In this document: positions 19,901 through 28,841 of the stretch, piece by piece
How positions within the stretch are numbered: the stretch's first letter is position 1
Layout of the letters: every line of letters starts with the position of its first letter
Origin: Alistipes sp.
GTDB taxonomy: Bacteria; Bacteroidota; Bacteroidia; Bacteroidales; Rikenellaceae
NCBI GenBank assembly: GCA_017623505.1
Contig: JAGAOZ010000014.1
Span: forward strand, 62,001 to 126,000
Length of the DNA stretch: 64,000 bases
Direction: 5' to 3'
The notes under the pieces: model-generated
Database searches by the model: none
What the model was told of the DNA's origin: nothing
The model's input: only the letters and a program-made list of their open reading frames with translations
Translations under genes and position numbers: made by a program

Positions 19901-20044
19901 AACATAAACCATTGCACCAATGATAGGCTCATTGTTTGCATCGACAACAGTTCCCTGCAAAGTAAACGACTCAGCCTTCTGAGCGTTCGCGTTGAAGGAC
20001 ACCATCGCGAGCAATAAGGTGCATATAAATAAAATTCGTTTCAT
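16937..20044 (-). CDS. SusC-like TonB-dependent outer-membrane transporter
   Basis: 1035 residues with a signal peptide ending ANAQ (22). Order: CarboxypepD_reg-like domain (27-105), TonB box region DEVVVVGMG (105-113), plug domain (about 120-225, containing FSVLKDAAATAVYGSRGANGV), then a 22-strand barrel ending in PRRFSLQIYLNF with a terminal Phe. No N-terminal STN signalling domain is present, so it is not itself an anti-sigma transducer, in keeping with control by a separate regulator. It imports oligosaccharides released at the surface, driven by TonB-ExbBD. It follows the TIG/NHL gene by 27 bases. Confidence 0.96.
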   Translation of the reverse strand: MKRILFICTLLLAMVSFNANAQKAESFTLQGTVVDANNEPIIGAMVYVKDKPGVGTLTDAEGNFSMKIDLYNTVGVTFLGYETVEQVITNKKKVIIVMQEGVELDEVVVVGMGTQRKASVTGAISSIDTKELEVPATNIVNTLGGRVPGVITMQASGEPGRNISEFWVRGIGTFGASSGALVLIDGLEGSLSQIDPADVEQFSVLKDAAATAVYGSRGANGVVLVTTKRGQEQKLNITFRSNYTVSELRRLPDYLRATEYAEMANEAAVATGMTPLYNDIQMDIIRYGLDPDLYPDVDWQDAILRPVSFQHTQYISARGGGSIARYFASLGMSSESSAYKSMNDSKYNKGVGYNTYNYRINVDINLTKTTELYLGATGYLSVNKRPSMGQPYSRGAQSLTDWIWESQAKTTPVMYPLRYSSGELPSSGTAGNDIPPHVLLNYTGNTVENTTRNLVNIGITQKLDMITEGLSAKVNGSWDGQSLFGESRYTMPSLWYARERSNTGKLMLSEQVVGTSVQYNSQAWSWRKLYFDAQLHYNRAFGHHRVGGLLFYYLESTIESGASDSMNAIAKRYQSLSGRFTYGYRDTYFVDVNFGLNGSENFQSGKQYGFFPAVAVGWSPTQYKWVKENMKWLSFMKVRASYGLVGNDRISALRFPYLTIIKEDNGVITGWGGQGTLTEDRVGADNLAWEKAKKFDVGVDLHLFDSRFTLTVDYFNDRREGIFQQRAQVPDYVGVITMPYGNVGSMTSWGTDGNFEYFQPLGKEAHLTVRGNFTLSKNKINNWEEAEQLYPYMNKTGYPNGVQRGFISLGLFKDQQDVDLSPAQFGTVRPGDIKYKDVNGDGIVTDDDQVPLFSSSGIPEFMYGFGAELTYKKWTLNVMFKGTGNNYFLYGGSDGGRFDGYMPFNNGYKGNVLSIAYDPANRWTAAEYSGNLATENPNARFPRLYYGHNVNNTKPSTFWKGNARYLRLQELSLNYNLSTPGLKRALGLQSIDFQILCENLALWDSVDLFDPEQAIFNGQAYPIPRRFSLQIYLNF

Positions 20045-20071
20045 ATTGATAGTAGTATTTTGTATTCACCT

Positions 20072-21433
20072 TTATTCGGTTGCTACACGACGGATAGCAT
20101 AGTTCTCACAGTCGCCAACATAGAGGTTACCCTCAGAGTCGAGTACCAAGCCCATAGGCTTGTTGAACTGAGCGTTCAGTGCGTCGCCGTTTACATAACC
20201 TGCTGACTGAGCAACACCTGCCAAAGTCGATACATAACCTGTTGCGAGATTAATCTTACGGATACAGTGGTTGTTAGAATCAGCTACGTAGATATACTCG
20301 CCATCGCAAGCCATCTGGCAAGGCTCGTTGAAGAGTGCCTCATCCAAAGCACCATCGAGGAAGCCTGCTGCGTTCTTCTTACCTGCCCATACCTCAACTG
20401 TGTCGTTTACCATATCGAACTTGAAGATACAGTGGCGGTTCTTAACAGCAACATAGACGATGTTGTTGTCGCGAGGGTCGAATACGACACCGGCACAGTC
20501 ACCCTCCATCTCCTTTGTTACGTCTGATGAGAGGTTCTCACCCTTACCCGTTGCAGGGTCAAAACGACCGCAAGAGCCCTCATTAGTGAAGAAGTAGAAC
20601 TTACCATCCGATGGATTCATCTCGAAGTGTGAACGAGCACCCCAACAAGTCATGTTGTCGGTGTAAGGGAGCTTGCTGTCCCACGCAACGTTACCCATAG
20701 ATATACCTGCGTAGTCGCTCATACGGCTCAAACAGCCATAACCATCATCACCCATCTGTGAACCAAACCAGTAAATCTCGTCGGTCTTGTAATCGTAGCT
20801 GATGTTGTTGTATCCGAACCAACGGCTAACATCGTGCAAAGCCTTGATTACGCCAGCCTCCTCGTTGAGCATGTAAATCCAGTTCTCGTTATTCCACGAA
20901 CCACCCTCGATACCATTGATGGTAATAAAGAGGTTGTCCTGTGAGTCGATAGCCAGCGAACGCTCCAACTTCTTTGCTGACTGCCAAGAAGCCAACGGTA
21001 CAGTACCCATAGGCTGTGTTGCAGCCTGGATACCACCGGCGATAGTTGATACAGATGTCTGCACGACGTAATCGAAGATTTTGTCGAACTTGGCAGACTT
21101 CTTACCCACCTTTACGGTGATTACACACTCCTCACCAGGGAGCTTTGGTGCCAACACGAGCATACGATTTCCCGTAGAGGAGATAATCGTTGCAGGCTTC
21201 TCATTGAACAGAACAGTGATTTCATCGACATTTGTGCCGAAGTTCTCACCTTCAATGATAACCTGTGTCGCAATCGGACCCTTGTCGGGCCAAAACTTAG
21301 CGAGAGTAATTGGTTTTGTTGGATCATGATCCGTCATACCACCCTCATCGCTCTCTGAACACGACACCAGAACGAAGCTGACCATCAAGGCAGCTAACAG
21401 CATCTGAAATCGTCTTAAGTAACAGTTTTTCAT
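20072..21433 (-). CDS. IPT/TIG and NHL-repeat surface lipoprotein
   Basis: 453 residues with lipobox LVSC (Cys25) followed by SESDEGG, a surface-export-like signal. A TIG (Ig-like) domain spans about 40-125 (WPDKGPIATQVIIEGENFG). An NHL-type beta-propeller follows from about 130 to the end, with repeats such as CDGEYIYVADSNNHCIRKI and GNLYVGDCENYAIRRV. Proteins of this architecture are common accessory surface proteins in Bacteroidetes glycan loci and are thought to bind glycan. It lies between GH92 and susC in one transcription unit. There is no visible catalytic site. Confidence 0.85.
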   Translation of the reverse strand: MKNCYLRRFQMLLAALMVSFVLVSCSESDEGGMTDHDPTKPITLAKFWPDKGPIATQVIIEGENFGTNVDEITVLFNEKPATIISSTGNRMLVLAPKLPGEECVITVKVGKKSAKFDKIFDYVVQTSVSTIAGGIQAATQPMGTVPLASWQSAKKLERSLAIDSQDNLFITINGIEGGSWNNENWIYMLNEEAGVIKALHDVSRWFGYNNISYDYKTDEIYWFGSQMGDDGYGCLSRMSDYAGISMGNVAWDSKLPYTDNMTCWGARSHFEMNPSDGKFYFFTNEGSCGRFDPATGKGENLSSDVTKEMEGDCAGVVFDPRDNNIVYVAVKNRHCIFKFDMVNDTVEVWAGKKNAAGFLDGALDEALFNEPCQMACDGEYIYVADSNNHCIRKINLATGYVSTLAGVAQSAGYVNGDALNAQFNKPMGLVLDSEGNLYVGDCENYAIRRVATE

Positions 21434-21472
21434 AAGCGTTAATTTTAGGTTTTTATGATTAATTGAATTGAA

Positions 21473-23797
21473 TTATTTTCCCCACTCGCTTGGCTCTGCA
21501 CCCATCCACAGCTGAAGCTCGCCGCCAGAGGCAATATCCGAGAAGTTGATATAACACTTCTCATAAGGCTCTCCATTGAGTTCAGCACGTTGGATATAGA
21601 GATTTTGCTCGGAGTTATCGTGCGCCACAATCGTAAAGCTCTCGCCTGTGGCATATTTATCGTTGAGTTGGAATGTGATGCGTGAGAACATCGGAGAGGT
21701 AATCTCCATACGCTCATCACCCGGACATACAGGGTGGAGTCCCGACGCTGCCAAAACATACCAAGCCGACATCTGTCCTGCATCCTCGTTACCGACCAAA
21801 CCCTCCACCTTATTGGTATAGGCGTTCTTACAGATAAAACGTGACCAATACTGTGTAAGCGAAGGTTCGCCCAAACGATTGAACATAAACGGAACATGAT
21901 GTACAGGCTCGTTGGCGTGGTTGTAGTACTCGTTCCAGTGCATATCCTGCGGAGCCTTCTCAAAGAAGTTCTTCATATCGGCTATCATCGCCTCGCGACC
22001 ACCCAGCAACTCTGCCAAGCCGTCGATATTATGCGGTACGAACCAACCCTGCTGATAAGGTGTTGATTCCATACAACCATACCACTCTGTTGTACGTGCA
22101 TTAGGCACCCACGCAGCCCACTCGCCATTGGCCTTACGAGGACGGAACCAGCCCTTCTCCGAGCAGAAGATGTTGCGCCAAGCCTCTGACTTCTTGTCGA
22201 AGGCGGCAGCTATATCCTGCTTACCCAACTGCTCCGCCAAACGTGCCACGCACCAATCGGCGTGAGCATACTCCAAAGTGTGCGAGATACACAAATCGGA
22301 TGGCGTATAACCCAGCTCGTCGTTACCAAACTTCGCCGATGAGTTGATTGCATATTGCAGAGCCTTCTCGGCATCATAGTCTCTGATACCCTTGGCGTAA
22401 GCATCGGCAATCATAACATTTGCAGGGTTACCAAGCATACATCCTGTATAGGCATTCAGCAGCTCCCAACGCTCGTAGTACTCTCTACCGCTTGACTCTG
22501 CCATCTCCGTCAGAGAGCAAATCATATCGTTCACCACATCGGGGTTGATTATCGTCTGCAAAGGCATCTGGCTACGGAACACATCCCAGCCACTAAATAC
22601 CGTACGCTTTGTGAAGCCCTGCTCGCCTTGATGCACCTGACCGTCACCACCCACATAGCGGCCATCGACGTCGGCACAGACACGTGGGTCAATCATCGTA
22701 TGGTAGAGCGATGTATAGAATACCACATTCTGCTCCTCAGTAGCACCCTCGATACGCACCTTCGAGAGCTCCTTGTTCCAGCTCTCGAACGCCTCCTGAC
22801 GCACTTGGTCAAACGACTTGTCGGCTATCTCCTGCTCGAAGTTGCGCTTCGCACCCTCTACATCCACATACGACAGAGCTATCTTCAGCTCCACGGCTTC
22901 TCCCGCCTTTGTTGGGAACTCGCCAAAGAAACCAATATGCTTACCCTCCGCCTGCTTCACATCACGCAATATCTCAGCCTCGGATACACGTTGCAAGTAT
23001 GGCAGCGACACAACTTGGTCACGCTTGCGCTCCCACTCATCGGGAATATCGGCACTCCACACGCCACTCTCGCCCCAATCGCGGCTCAGCTGTGCATAGA
23101 AATAGAGGGTATACGACACATTACCCTCGCCATTGCCCCAGCCGCCTGTCTCAGGTACGCAACGCAACCAACCGCTGATGCTTCTCTTGTCCTCCACCTT
23201 CACGCTCTCAAACTCTGCTGTACCGCCTACGCGACGAGCCAAATCTATCTGTATGCGTGAGAGTTCGCTCTCGGGGTATGTGAAACGCATAATACCGCAG
23301 TGAGGTGTTGCCGAGGTCTCGACCTTGATATCATAATCTGTCAATTGCACGCTATAATATCCCGCCTGAGCCACCTCCGAAGACTTATCGTATAGTGAAC
23401 GCCAGCCCTCAATCGAGCCATCCTCACGTCCCGCTATGGTGTGCATCTCACCTGTGGTAGGCATCACAAGGATATTACCCATCTCGCCAAACCAACCCAC
23501 ACCACTCATCTGAGTCATAGCAAAGCCCTCGATAGTCTTATGCTCGTTGCTATAACCCGGAGCGTTGTCGCCGCCTGTTATGGTGTTAGGGCTTACCTGT
23601 GCCATACCAAAAGGTGTAGTAGCACCCGGAAAGGTCTTTCCCAAGCCATGATACACACCCGCAGCATCGGTGCTGGTACTTGCGCCAATCATCGGGTTCA
23701 CATATTTCGCAGGCGAGAACTGAGCCTGTTGCACCTCTGTCTGAGTACAGCAAGAGATTGCGAAAAACAGCATCGAAAAAGCGAGTAATCGTGCCAT
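21473..23797 (-). CDS. GH92 alpha-mannosidase, lipoprotein, variant acid motif
   Basis: 774 residues. The N-terminus has a short signal with Cys at 16-17 (AISCC), so a lipid anchor is likely, unlike the soluble GH92 at 3190. The start motif is YVNPMIGASTSTDAAG, and the calcium/base region is GNEDAGQMSAWYV (669-681). In the general-acid region EGNAWHY is replaced by MESTPYQQGWFVPHN (Glu577), the arrangement seen in a separate branch of GH92. Different linkage specificity from the 3190 enzyme is therefore likely. The gene follows GH38-like by 4 bases and is near the start of the operon, suggesting surface or early-stage trimming. Confidence 0.92.
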   Translation of the reverse strand: MARLLAFSMLFFAISCCTQTEVQQAQFSPAKYVNPMIGASTSTDAAGVYHGLGKTFPGATTPFGMAQVSPNTITGGDNAPGYSNEHKTIEGFAMTQMSGVGWFGEMGNILVMPTTGEMHTIAGREDGSIEGWRSLYDKSSEVAQAGYYSVQLTDYDIKVETSATPHCGIMRFTYPESELSRIQIDLARRVGGTAEFESVKVEDKRSISGWLRCVPETGGWGNGEGNVSYTLYFYAQLSRDWGESGVWSADIPDEWERKRDQVVSLPYLQRVSEAEILRDVKQAEGKHIGFFGEFPTKAGEAVELKIALSYVDVEGAKRNFEQEIADKSFDQVRQEAFESWNKELSKVRIEGATEEQNVVFYTSLYHTMIDPRVCADVDGRYVGGDGQVHQGEQGFTKRTVFSGWDVFRSQMPLQTIINPDVVNDMICSLTEMAESSGREYYERWELLNAYTGCMLGNPANVMIADAYAKGIRDYDAEKALQYAINSSAKFGNDELGYTPSDLCISHTLEYAHADWCVARLAEQLGKQDIAAAFDKKSEAWRNIFCSEKGWFRPRKANGEWAAWVPNARTTEWYGCMESTPYQQGWFVPHNIDGLAELLGGREAMIADMKNFFEKAPQDMHWNEYYNHANEPVHHVPFMFNRLGEPSLTQYWSRFICKNAYTNKVEGLVGNEDAGQMSAWYVLAASGLHPVCPGDERMEITSPMFSRITFQLNDKYATGESFTIVAHDNSEQNLYIQRAELNGEPYEKCYINFSDIASGGELQLWMGAEPSEWGK

Positions 23798-23801
23798 ATA
23801 C

Positions 23802-26459
23802 TTATTTCTTATTTATTAAATATGTTCTAAAACCAAATCGAGGCATCTGCACATTGAAGCTGCTCGTGCCCTTCTTACTCTTTACCGCTACCTCGGCGGT
23901 TCTCTTTCCATTCAAATCTATCTGCTCCACCGACTTTGCCTCGAAACCGAGCTTCACGCTCTGCGGTTTATCATCGCCGGCAGCGTTGTATAGGCGCACC
24001 ACAATACCCTCCTCGACAGGGTATGCCGCCACCAACTCATATCCCTTATCCTCCATCTCAAGCAGCGAGCACGAATCCAACGACGCCTGCTCGTGCAACG
24101 AACAGAGCAGAGGCTCAGCACGCATAGCACGTATTCGCTCAATATCTGCCTCGTCCCACTCGCCGTGGTGTGGCACTATGGCGTAGTTGATTTGTGTTGC
24201 CTCGGTGATAGGGTACTTTTTGCCCCACAAGCCTGCTCCCGAATACTGTACGGTAAGTCCCAGCGGCTCGCCCTCGCCATAGCAATACGATGTGGTGTGG
24301 TCGCTGAAGAGTGCCAGTGCGCGATTGCTCTCACCACGCTCGACAACATCCACCCAATCGAGTATCACATTGTGTTTTATCTCATCCCATCGTCCGAAGT
24401 GGGTATTCTCCAACTCGCTGCGACAGACATCAAATGGCGCATTTTTGTAGAGTGTAGTCTGCTCAAAAGGCATAGGGAAGAGCAGAGTGAGTTTATAGCG
24501 GTCATCGTAACAAGCTCGACGGTTTGTGCCCCACGCATTGCGCTGACGGAACTCTCCTATCGCCTCATCCTCCTGCCAATCGATTCTCAACTCGACCTCT
24601 ATCACGGGCGAATCCTTGTATAGGGTTATCATCTGCGTAAAAGGATGTGTCGAAATCTCGCCACGGATAAGCATCCACGCACCCAACTCGCCCATCGTGC
24701 CTGTAAAGACCTCGGCAGGCGTCTCGGTTGAGGAGCGGAACTTCTGCTGAGTGATAAAGTAACCCTTCAACTCGCCCCAGCCGCCAGACTCGCTATCCAC
24801 CCAATTCTCTCCCGTCTGCTTACATATCAGCTCACGTATCACACCACCCTTCTGGGCATCGACAACGATACGATAGAGGTTATTTTCGATAGCCACCTCG
24901 CCCTGCGTCTGACCACGACGCGCACCCGTCCACATCTGCTCCGACTGACCACCGCGCTGACCACGCTCTGCACGACGGAAAGCAGGCTCATCGCGTTTCT
25001 CGCCACGCTTCACGACATATGTAGCATAACCGAAAGCCGGCACATCAGCCTCAAAAACCAAAAATCCTCTACCTACAAAATCCCCAAACCAATTCTTATC
25101 ACCACTCTGCACCTCAACCTCGTATCCTCGCCACTCCTTAGGCAAGGTAACTCTTACCATCTCTCGACGAGCATAAGGCTGAGTGTTCCAAACTCGCAGA
25201 ATAGCCGTATCATTATCTGTTTGAGCCGTTGTGCCGGCTATTTCATTTTGTGCAACAGTTATCACCTCCAAGGCATTCTTATCGGCGCTGCGTGTCCATC
25301 TTGCAATCCAGTCAGCCCAAGTACCGCGACCGTGCAGACCGTTGTAAGGCACAATCCACGAGTCGTGATGCTGTGCCAACATCAGCGTACGCCACGCCTC
25401 GTCGATAGTCTGCTGTGGTGTGGTGTACTCCTCGGAAACGAGCGAGGCCATTGCCGCCATCTTCTCGGCCTGTGGAATCAGATTCTCGCTGCGTCGCACC
25501 TGGCGACCAATGCGCTGCATTACCTGTGCACCCCACATCAAAGCAGGGCGTATATCCTCCTGTGAGAAGTGGTAATCCTGCTCGCCACGCTCCACGCCAA
25601 GCATCTCGAAATACTCTCGCCACGTCACATACTTCGAGCCGCCACGCGTCTTCTCGCCGTAACCTATCCACGGACCATTCTTCCACCCTGCATCCTGAAA
25701 ACACATTCCCACGATATGCTCTATGCCCGCCTGGCGACAAGCCTCCAGATAGTCCGGCTGGTTGCCCCACGCTGTGGTCTGCCATACCGAGCGCTTCTGC
25801 AACTGCTCCACCTCATAACGAGGCGAGGTGAGTATCGAACTGCCGTCAGGACCTATCCAATTGACCGTCTCGCCACCAAAAGGCGCAGCATAGCCTCCCC
25901 AACAAGTGTTAGGGCACTTAAGCGACGCATATTTGTAGCCGAGTTGGCTGAGGATTTGTGGCAATGAGCTTGTAAAACAAGGCTCCTCAACAGCATAAGT
26001 GAGATGCTCCACATCGGGGAAATGCTCGTGGATTTTTCTTATTCCGTATTGGAATTGGCGAATCAAACTCTCGCCGGAGATGTTGTAGCAATATGGCTGA
26101 GCGTATGTCGGATTGGTGAACTCTACACGTGGTGACTTAACCAACTCCTGCAGACGGCGGTAGTCCACCGGAGTATGCACCGCGACGCTATCCCACGTCT
26201 CAGGCTCAATCTCAAGCGAGATACGCCACTCAGGGTGCTGCTCCATCTGATCGACAATGAAGCGTGTTTTCCACTCCAGAGGATAGTGACCATAAACTCC
26301 GCCGTGGTAGCCATCGACGAAATATGGCCGCTGCTGCGCTTTCACCTCAAATGACAACAGCACAAAACAAAAAACCGACAAAATAGCCATCACAGAGAAC
26401 ACTCTGCTGTGGTCGCTACTTGGTCGGCAAAATTTTGAGTTGTAGTTTTGGGTTTTCAT
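23802..26459 (-). CDS. Divergent GH38-like alpha-mannosidase, exported
   Basis: 885 residues. A long N-terminus with a hydrophobic stretch at 23-37 ends KAQQ, a signal peptide. The catalytic half resembles GH38: an N-terminal barrel, the TSSLPQILSQLGYKY segment, and AQHHDSW, equivalent to the GH38 AQHHD zinc ligand. Two hallmark features are changed. The HxD metal motif near the N-terminus is absent (DGYHGGVYGHYP instead). The nucleophile Asp preceding the PQIL helix appears as Glu (AVEEPCF, Glu158/159). The C-terminal half carries the GH38 beta domains. It is the first gene of the operon. Retaining alpha-mannosidase activity is likely but not certain. Confidence 0.75.
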   Translation of the reverse strand: MKTQNYNSKFCRPSSDHSRVFSVMAILSVFCFVLLSFEVKAQQRPYFVDGYHGGVYGHYPLEWKTRFIVDQMEQHPEWRISLEIEPETWDSVAVHTPVDYRRLQELVKSPRVEFTNPTYAQPYCYNISGESLIRQFQYGIRKIHEHFPDVEHLTYAVEEPCFTSSLPQILSQLGYKYASLKCPNTCWGGYAAPFGGETVNWIGPDGSSILTSPRYEVEQLQKRSVWQTTAWGNQPDYLEACRQAGIEHIVGMCFQDAGWKNGPWIGYGEKTRGGSKYVTWREYFEMLGVERGEQDYHFSQEDIRPALMWGAQVMQRIGRQVRRSENLIPQAEKMAAMASLVSEEYTTPQQTIDEAWRTLMLAQHHDSWIVPYNGLHGRGTWADWIARWTRSADKNALEVITVAQNEIAGTTAQTDNDTAILRVWNTQPYARREMVRVTLPKEWRGYEVEVQSGDKNWFGDFVGRGFLVFEADVPAFGYATYVVKRGEKRDEPAFRRAERGQRGGQSEQMWTGARRGQTQGEVAIENNLYRIVVDAQKGGVIRELICKQTGENWVDSESGGWGELKGYFITQQKFRSSTETPAEVFTGTMGELGAWMLIRGEISTHPFTQMITLYKDSPVIEVELRIDWQEDEAIGEFRQRNAWGTNRRACYDDRYKLTLLFPMPFEQTTLYKNAPFDVCRSELENTHFGRWDEIKHNVILDWVDVVERGESNRALALFSDHTTSYCYGEGEPLGLTVQYSGAGLWGKKYPITEATQINYAIVPHHGEWDEADIERIRAMRAEPLLCSLHEQASLDSCSLLEMEDKGYELVAAYPVEEGIVVRLYNAAGDDKPQSVKLGFEAKSVEQIDLNGKRTAEVAVKSKKGTSSFNVQMPRFGFRTYLINKK

Positions 26460-26564
26460 CGTTTGGCTTAAGCAGCAGGACTTTAACCGGTCTCGCCCTT
26501 TTGCTTAATGCAAAATAACCCAAAAAGGCTCTCAAAAATGACTATATTATATATAAAGTAATAT

Positions 26565-26572
26565 CAAAAGTA
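26565..26572 (-). promoter_or_regulatory. -7 element of the main glycan operon
   Basis: TACTTTTG on the minus strand matches TAnnTTTG and lies about 105 bases before the GH38-like ATG. No good TTTG is found 19-20 bases upstream, which is common in promoters that need an activator. The palindromic site at 26593-26606 lies 20 bases upstream of it. The same TACTTTTG occurs before the GH92 gene at 42890. Confidence 0.45.
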
Positions 26573-26592
26573 GATTTACAAAATTATCATAC

Positions 26593-26606
26593 CGCTGATT
26601 ATCAAC
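26593..26606. promoter_or_regulatory. Possible operator shared with 42983-42996
   Basis: CGCTGATTATCAAC contains the palindrome TGATNATCA. Thirteen of fourteen bases match CGCTGATAATCAAC at 42983-42996, in front of the other minus-strand mannosidase gene. It sits immediately upstream of the -7 element, where an activator would bind. Confidence 0.35.
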
Positions 26607-28249
26607 TATTTAACTTCTCCATTAGGGCTCTCCTTGGTAGGTTTCATAGTAGACGATTTGGGCATCAGCAGTCGCATACGTTGAATCTCCTCCTCTATAT
26701 TTTTGATATGAGGAAGCGTCTTACTTTTGATTTTGCTCTTGTAGTTATAGATTGTCTGCGACGAGCATTGCAGGAACTCTGCAATCTGCGAGATGTTGGT
26801 AATACCCAGACGCATCAGGGCAAAGATACGCAACTCTGTATTGAGTCGTCCATCCTCAACGGTGTAACGCGCCTCAGGCACGAGCAACGCATTGAAACGC
26901 TCGATGAACTTAGGGCAGATATTGAGGAATGCCTCGTCGAAATTACACATCAGCTCCTCAATCTCACGCTCCAACTCCTTATTCGATGGCTTATACAAAT
27001 CCTCCGCCTGATGATTCTTCACCTTACGGTTTACCTCCTTGCGGTAGAGGTGCAACTTATTGATGTAGTCCGAACACTGCTTCATAAAGTAGCTGATATA
27101 CTGCTCCTTGACAAAGTGTGCCTCACTTAGTTCCACGTTGATATTATGCAGATTCTCCTGCGATGCTGCAATGGTATTACGCTGATTACGGATGATAAAG
27201 AACAGCACCACCAGAGCCACCACAAGCAGGCTCAAGATACCGATAGCAATGAACAACATACGCTCATGCTCCTGCTGCTGGCTCATATATCGGCTCTCGA
27301 TGATAGGCAACATACGAGCGATAATCGAGCTCTTGAAACGCGAGTTATAGAAGTTGGCATCGTCAAGTGCCGCCTTGATGTAGGTGTAGGCACGTGTCAC
27401 ATCGCCCTCCTCAAAGAGGTTGGTTGCCAGAATCTGCAACGCCTCATTCTCCTTAACGGCTAAACGCACATCGGTCAATGCCGCCAGCGTAAGGTAGTAA
27501 TTCTCCTGCTCTCTATTTCCCGTAAGATGATAAATACGTGAGAGCAACATACTCTTCATCGCATAGCCGTGCGTATCAGGCTCAGTGGTTTCAAACTGAC
27601 GCAGAGTCAATTCCAAAGCTTCATTGTATCGGCCCTGATGTATGAGCGAGAAGCAATACTCGGTGGTGTAAAACTCTGAATCCTTGCCCAAAACCTCCAT
27701 CAGCACACCGCGCACATCGTCAATCTGCTCGGAATAGTCCTTAGCGATAATCTCATTGTTGCAGTACATCTGCAAATGCTCATAGAAGCGAATCTTGTTC
27801 CAGCAGAATATAGCCTTCTGAGGTTGGCTCAAAGCCTCGAAATCAAACTTATTGAACATCTCATCGGCCTGCAAGAAAAGACCTGAGATGCTATACATAC
27901 CCGCCAAACGCAGTTCGTTATCTATAACGCGCGAATCATCGCCCAGCTGTTGCGCGATATCCCTATTGCGGAGAATATACCACGTCGCCGAATCACAACG
28001 GAAGGTATTGTATTGGTCGATAATCTTCTCGTTAATAAGGTATAACTCCTCACCAACGGGTAAGCGTCGTGCCTGCTCGGTCATGGCGTATATCTCCTGC
28101 GCCCTCTCTTGAGCATATACCTCCCTATTCTCTATTGCCTTGTCTAACTCAAGCAGCAACTCCTCAATGTTCGGAGCGGCCTGCACATCGAAACAACTAC
28201 ACGAAAAGAGAATAACCAAAATAGCTATCCACCGTAAACTCCTTCTCAT
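26606..28249 (-). CDS. Membrane-anchored transcription regulator, DUF6377-like
   Basis: About 547 residues from the ATG at 28249 (MRRSLRWIAI); an earlier in-frame start at 28291 would put a charged stretch before the signal and is less likely. Signal peptide, then a periplasmic helical TPR-like sensor (about 25-325), one membrane helix (about 331-354, followed by IIRNQRN), a cytoplasmic coiled coil, and a C-terminal HTH (about 480-515) around ISQIAEFLQCSSQTIYNYKSKIK. No histidine kinase or receiver domain is seen. This one-protein periplasm-to-DNA design is known in Bacteroidetes next to glycan loci. It is probably the activator of the downstream mannosidase operon. Confidence 0.78.
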   Translation of the reverse strand: MRRSLRWIAILVILFSCSCFDVQAAPNIEELLLELDKAIENREVYAQERAQEIYAMTEQARRLPVGEELYLINEKIIDQYNTFRCDSATWYILRNRDIAQQLGDDSRVIDNELRLAGMYSISGLFLQADEMFNKFDFEALSQPQKAIFCWNKIRFYEHLQMYCNNEIIAKDYSEQIDDVRGVLMEVLGKDSEFYTTEYCFSLIHQGRYNEALELTLRQFETTEPDTHGYAMKSMLLSRIYHLTGNREQENYYLTLAALTDVRLAVKENEALQILATNLFEEGDVTRAYTYIKAALDDANFYNSRFKSSIIARMLPIIESRYMSQQQEHERMLFIAIGILSLLVVALVVLFFIIRNQRNTIAASQENLHNINVELSEAHFVKEQYISYFMKQCSDYINKLHLYRKEVNRKVKNHQAEDLYKPSNKELEREIEELMCNFDEAFLNICPKFIERFNALLVPEARYTVEDGRLNTELRIFALMRLGITNISQIAEFLQCSSQTIYNYKSKIKSKTLPHIKNIEEEIQRMRLLMPKSSTMKPTKESPNGEVK

Positions 28250-28383
28250 CTGCTTAATATTAGCGGTTACCTTATATATAGATAAGTACACAATCTCTCA
28301 CTACCCAACAACCCATTCCCGCCCCATCAACTACTGACGGAACTCTCTTCGGGATAAGCCACTTTGGCCATACAGCAGACAGA

Positions 28384-28806
28384 CTACTCTGCCGTAGCCT
28401 CAGACTCCTCTGGCTCGTCAAGCTTGAACTCGGTCATACCTGCGCCAAGCAGAATGTTGAACCAGCTGACAGCCTTCTTAATATCCGAGACGTGAACACG
28501 CTCACGGTCATACTCAGGCAACACCTCAGCGAAAAATGCCTTCAACTGCTCTGGGGTAGACTTATGCGAGATAGCCTCCTTACCCTCGGTGTGAGCATAC
28601 ATACGTGTAAAGACGTCCGCCAAAGCAATATCCTCACCCTCGGTAAACATCGAAATCTCTGCCAAAGCACTCACACGTGCCGAGGCCGAAGCGTTCTGAC
28701 GACGACCATCAACCAAAGACTCGATAATAATGCCACGTGTAGACTGCGCTACAAATTTATAAAGGCCGGGCTGTCCTGAAACAACCAAAATATCCTTAAA
28801 TTCCAT
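28384..28806 (-). CDS. DUF5606 family protein, function unknown
   Basis: 140 residues with no signal or membrane helix, so cytoplasmic. The N-terminal MEFKDILVVSGQPGLYKFVAQ folds like a small SH3-like beta domain and is diagnostic of DUF5606. The middle is helical (EQLKAFFAEVLPEYDRERVHVSDIKK) and leads to KAVSWFNILL. It is the last gene of the murA-tdk-mscS unit (35-base gap after mscS). The family is widespread in Bacteroidetes and uncharacterised. Confidence 0.82.
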   Translation of the reverse strand: MEFKDILVVSGQPGLYKFVAQSTRGIIIESLVDGRRQNASASARVSALAEISMFTEGEDIALADVFTRMYAHTEGKEAISHKSTPEQLKAFFAEVLPEYDRERVHVSDIKKAVSWFNILLGAGMTEFKLDEPEESEATAE

Positions 28807-28841
28807 ATTCGTAAAAATGTTTTATTACAATTATATAAATA

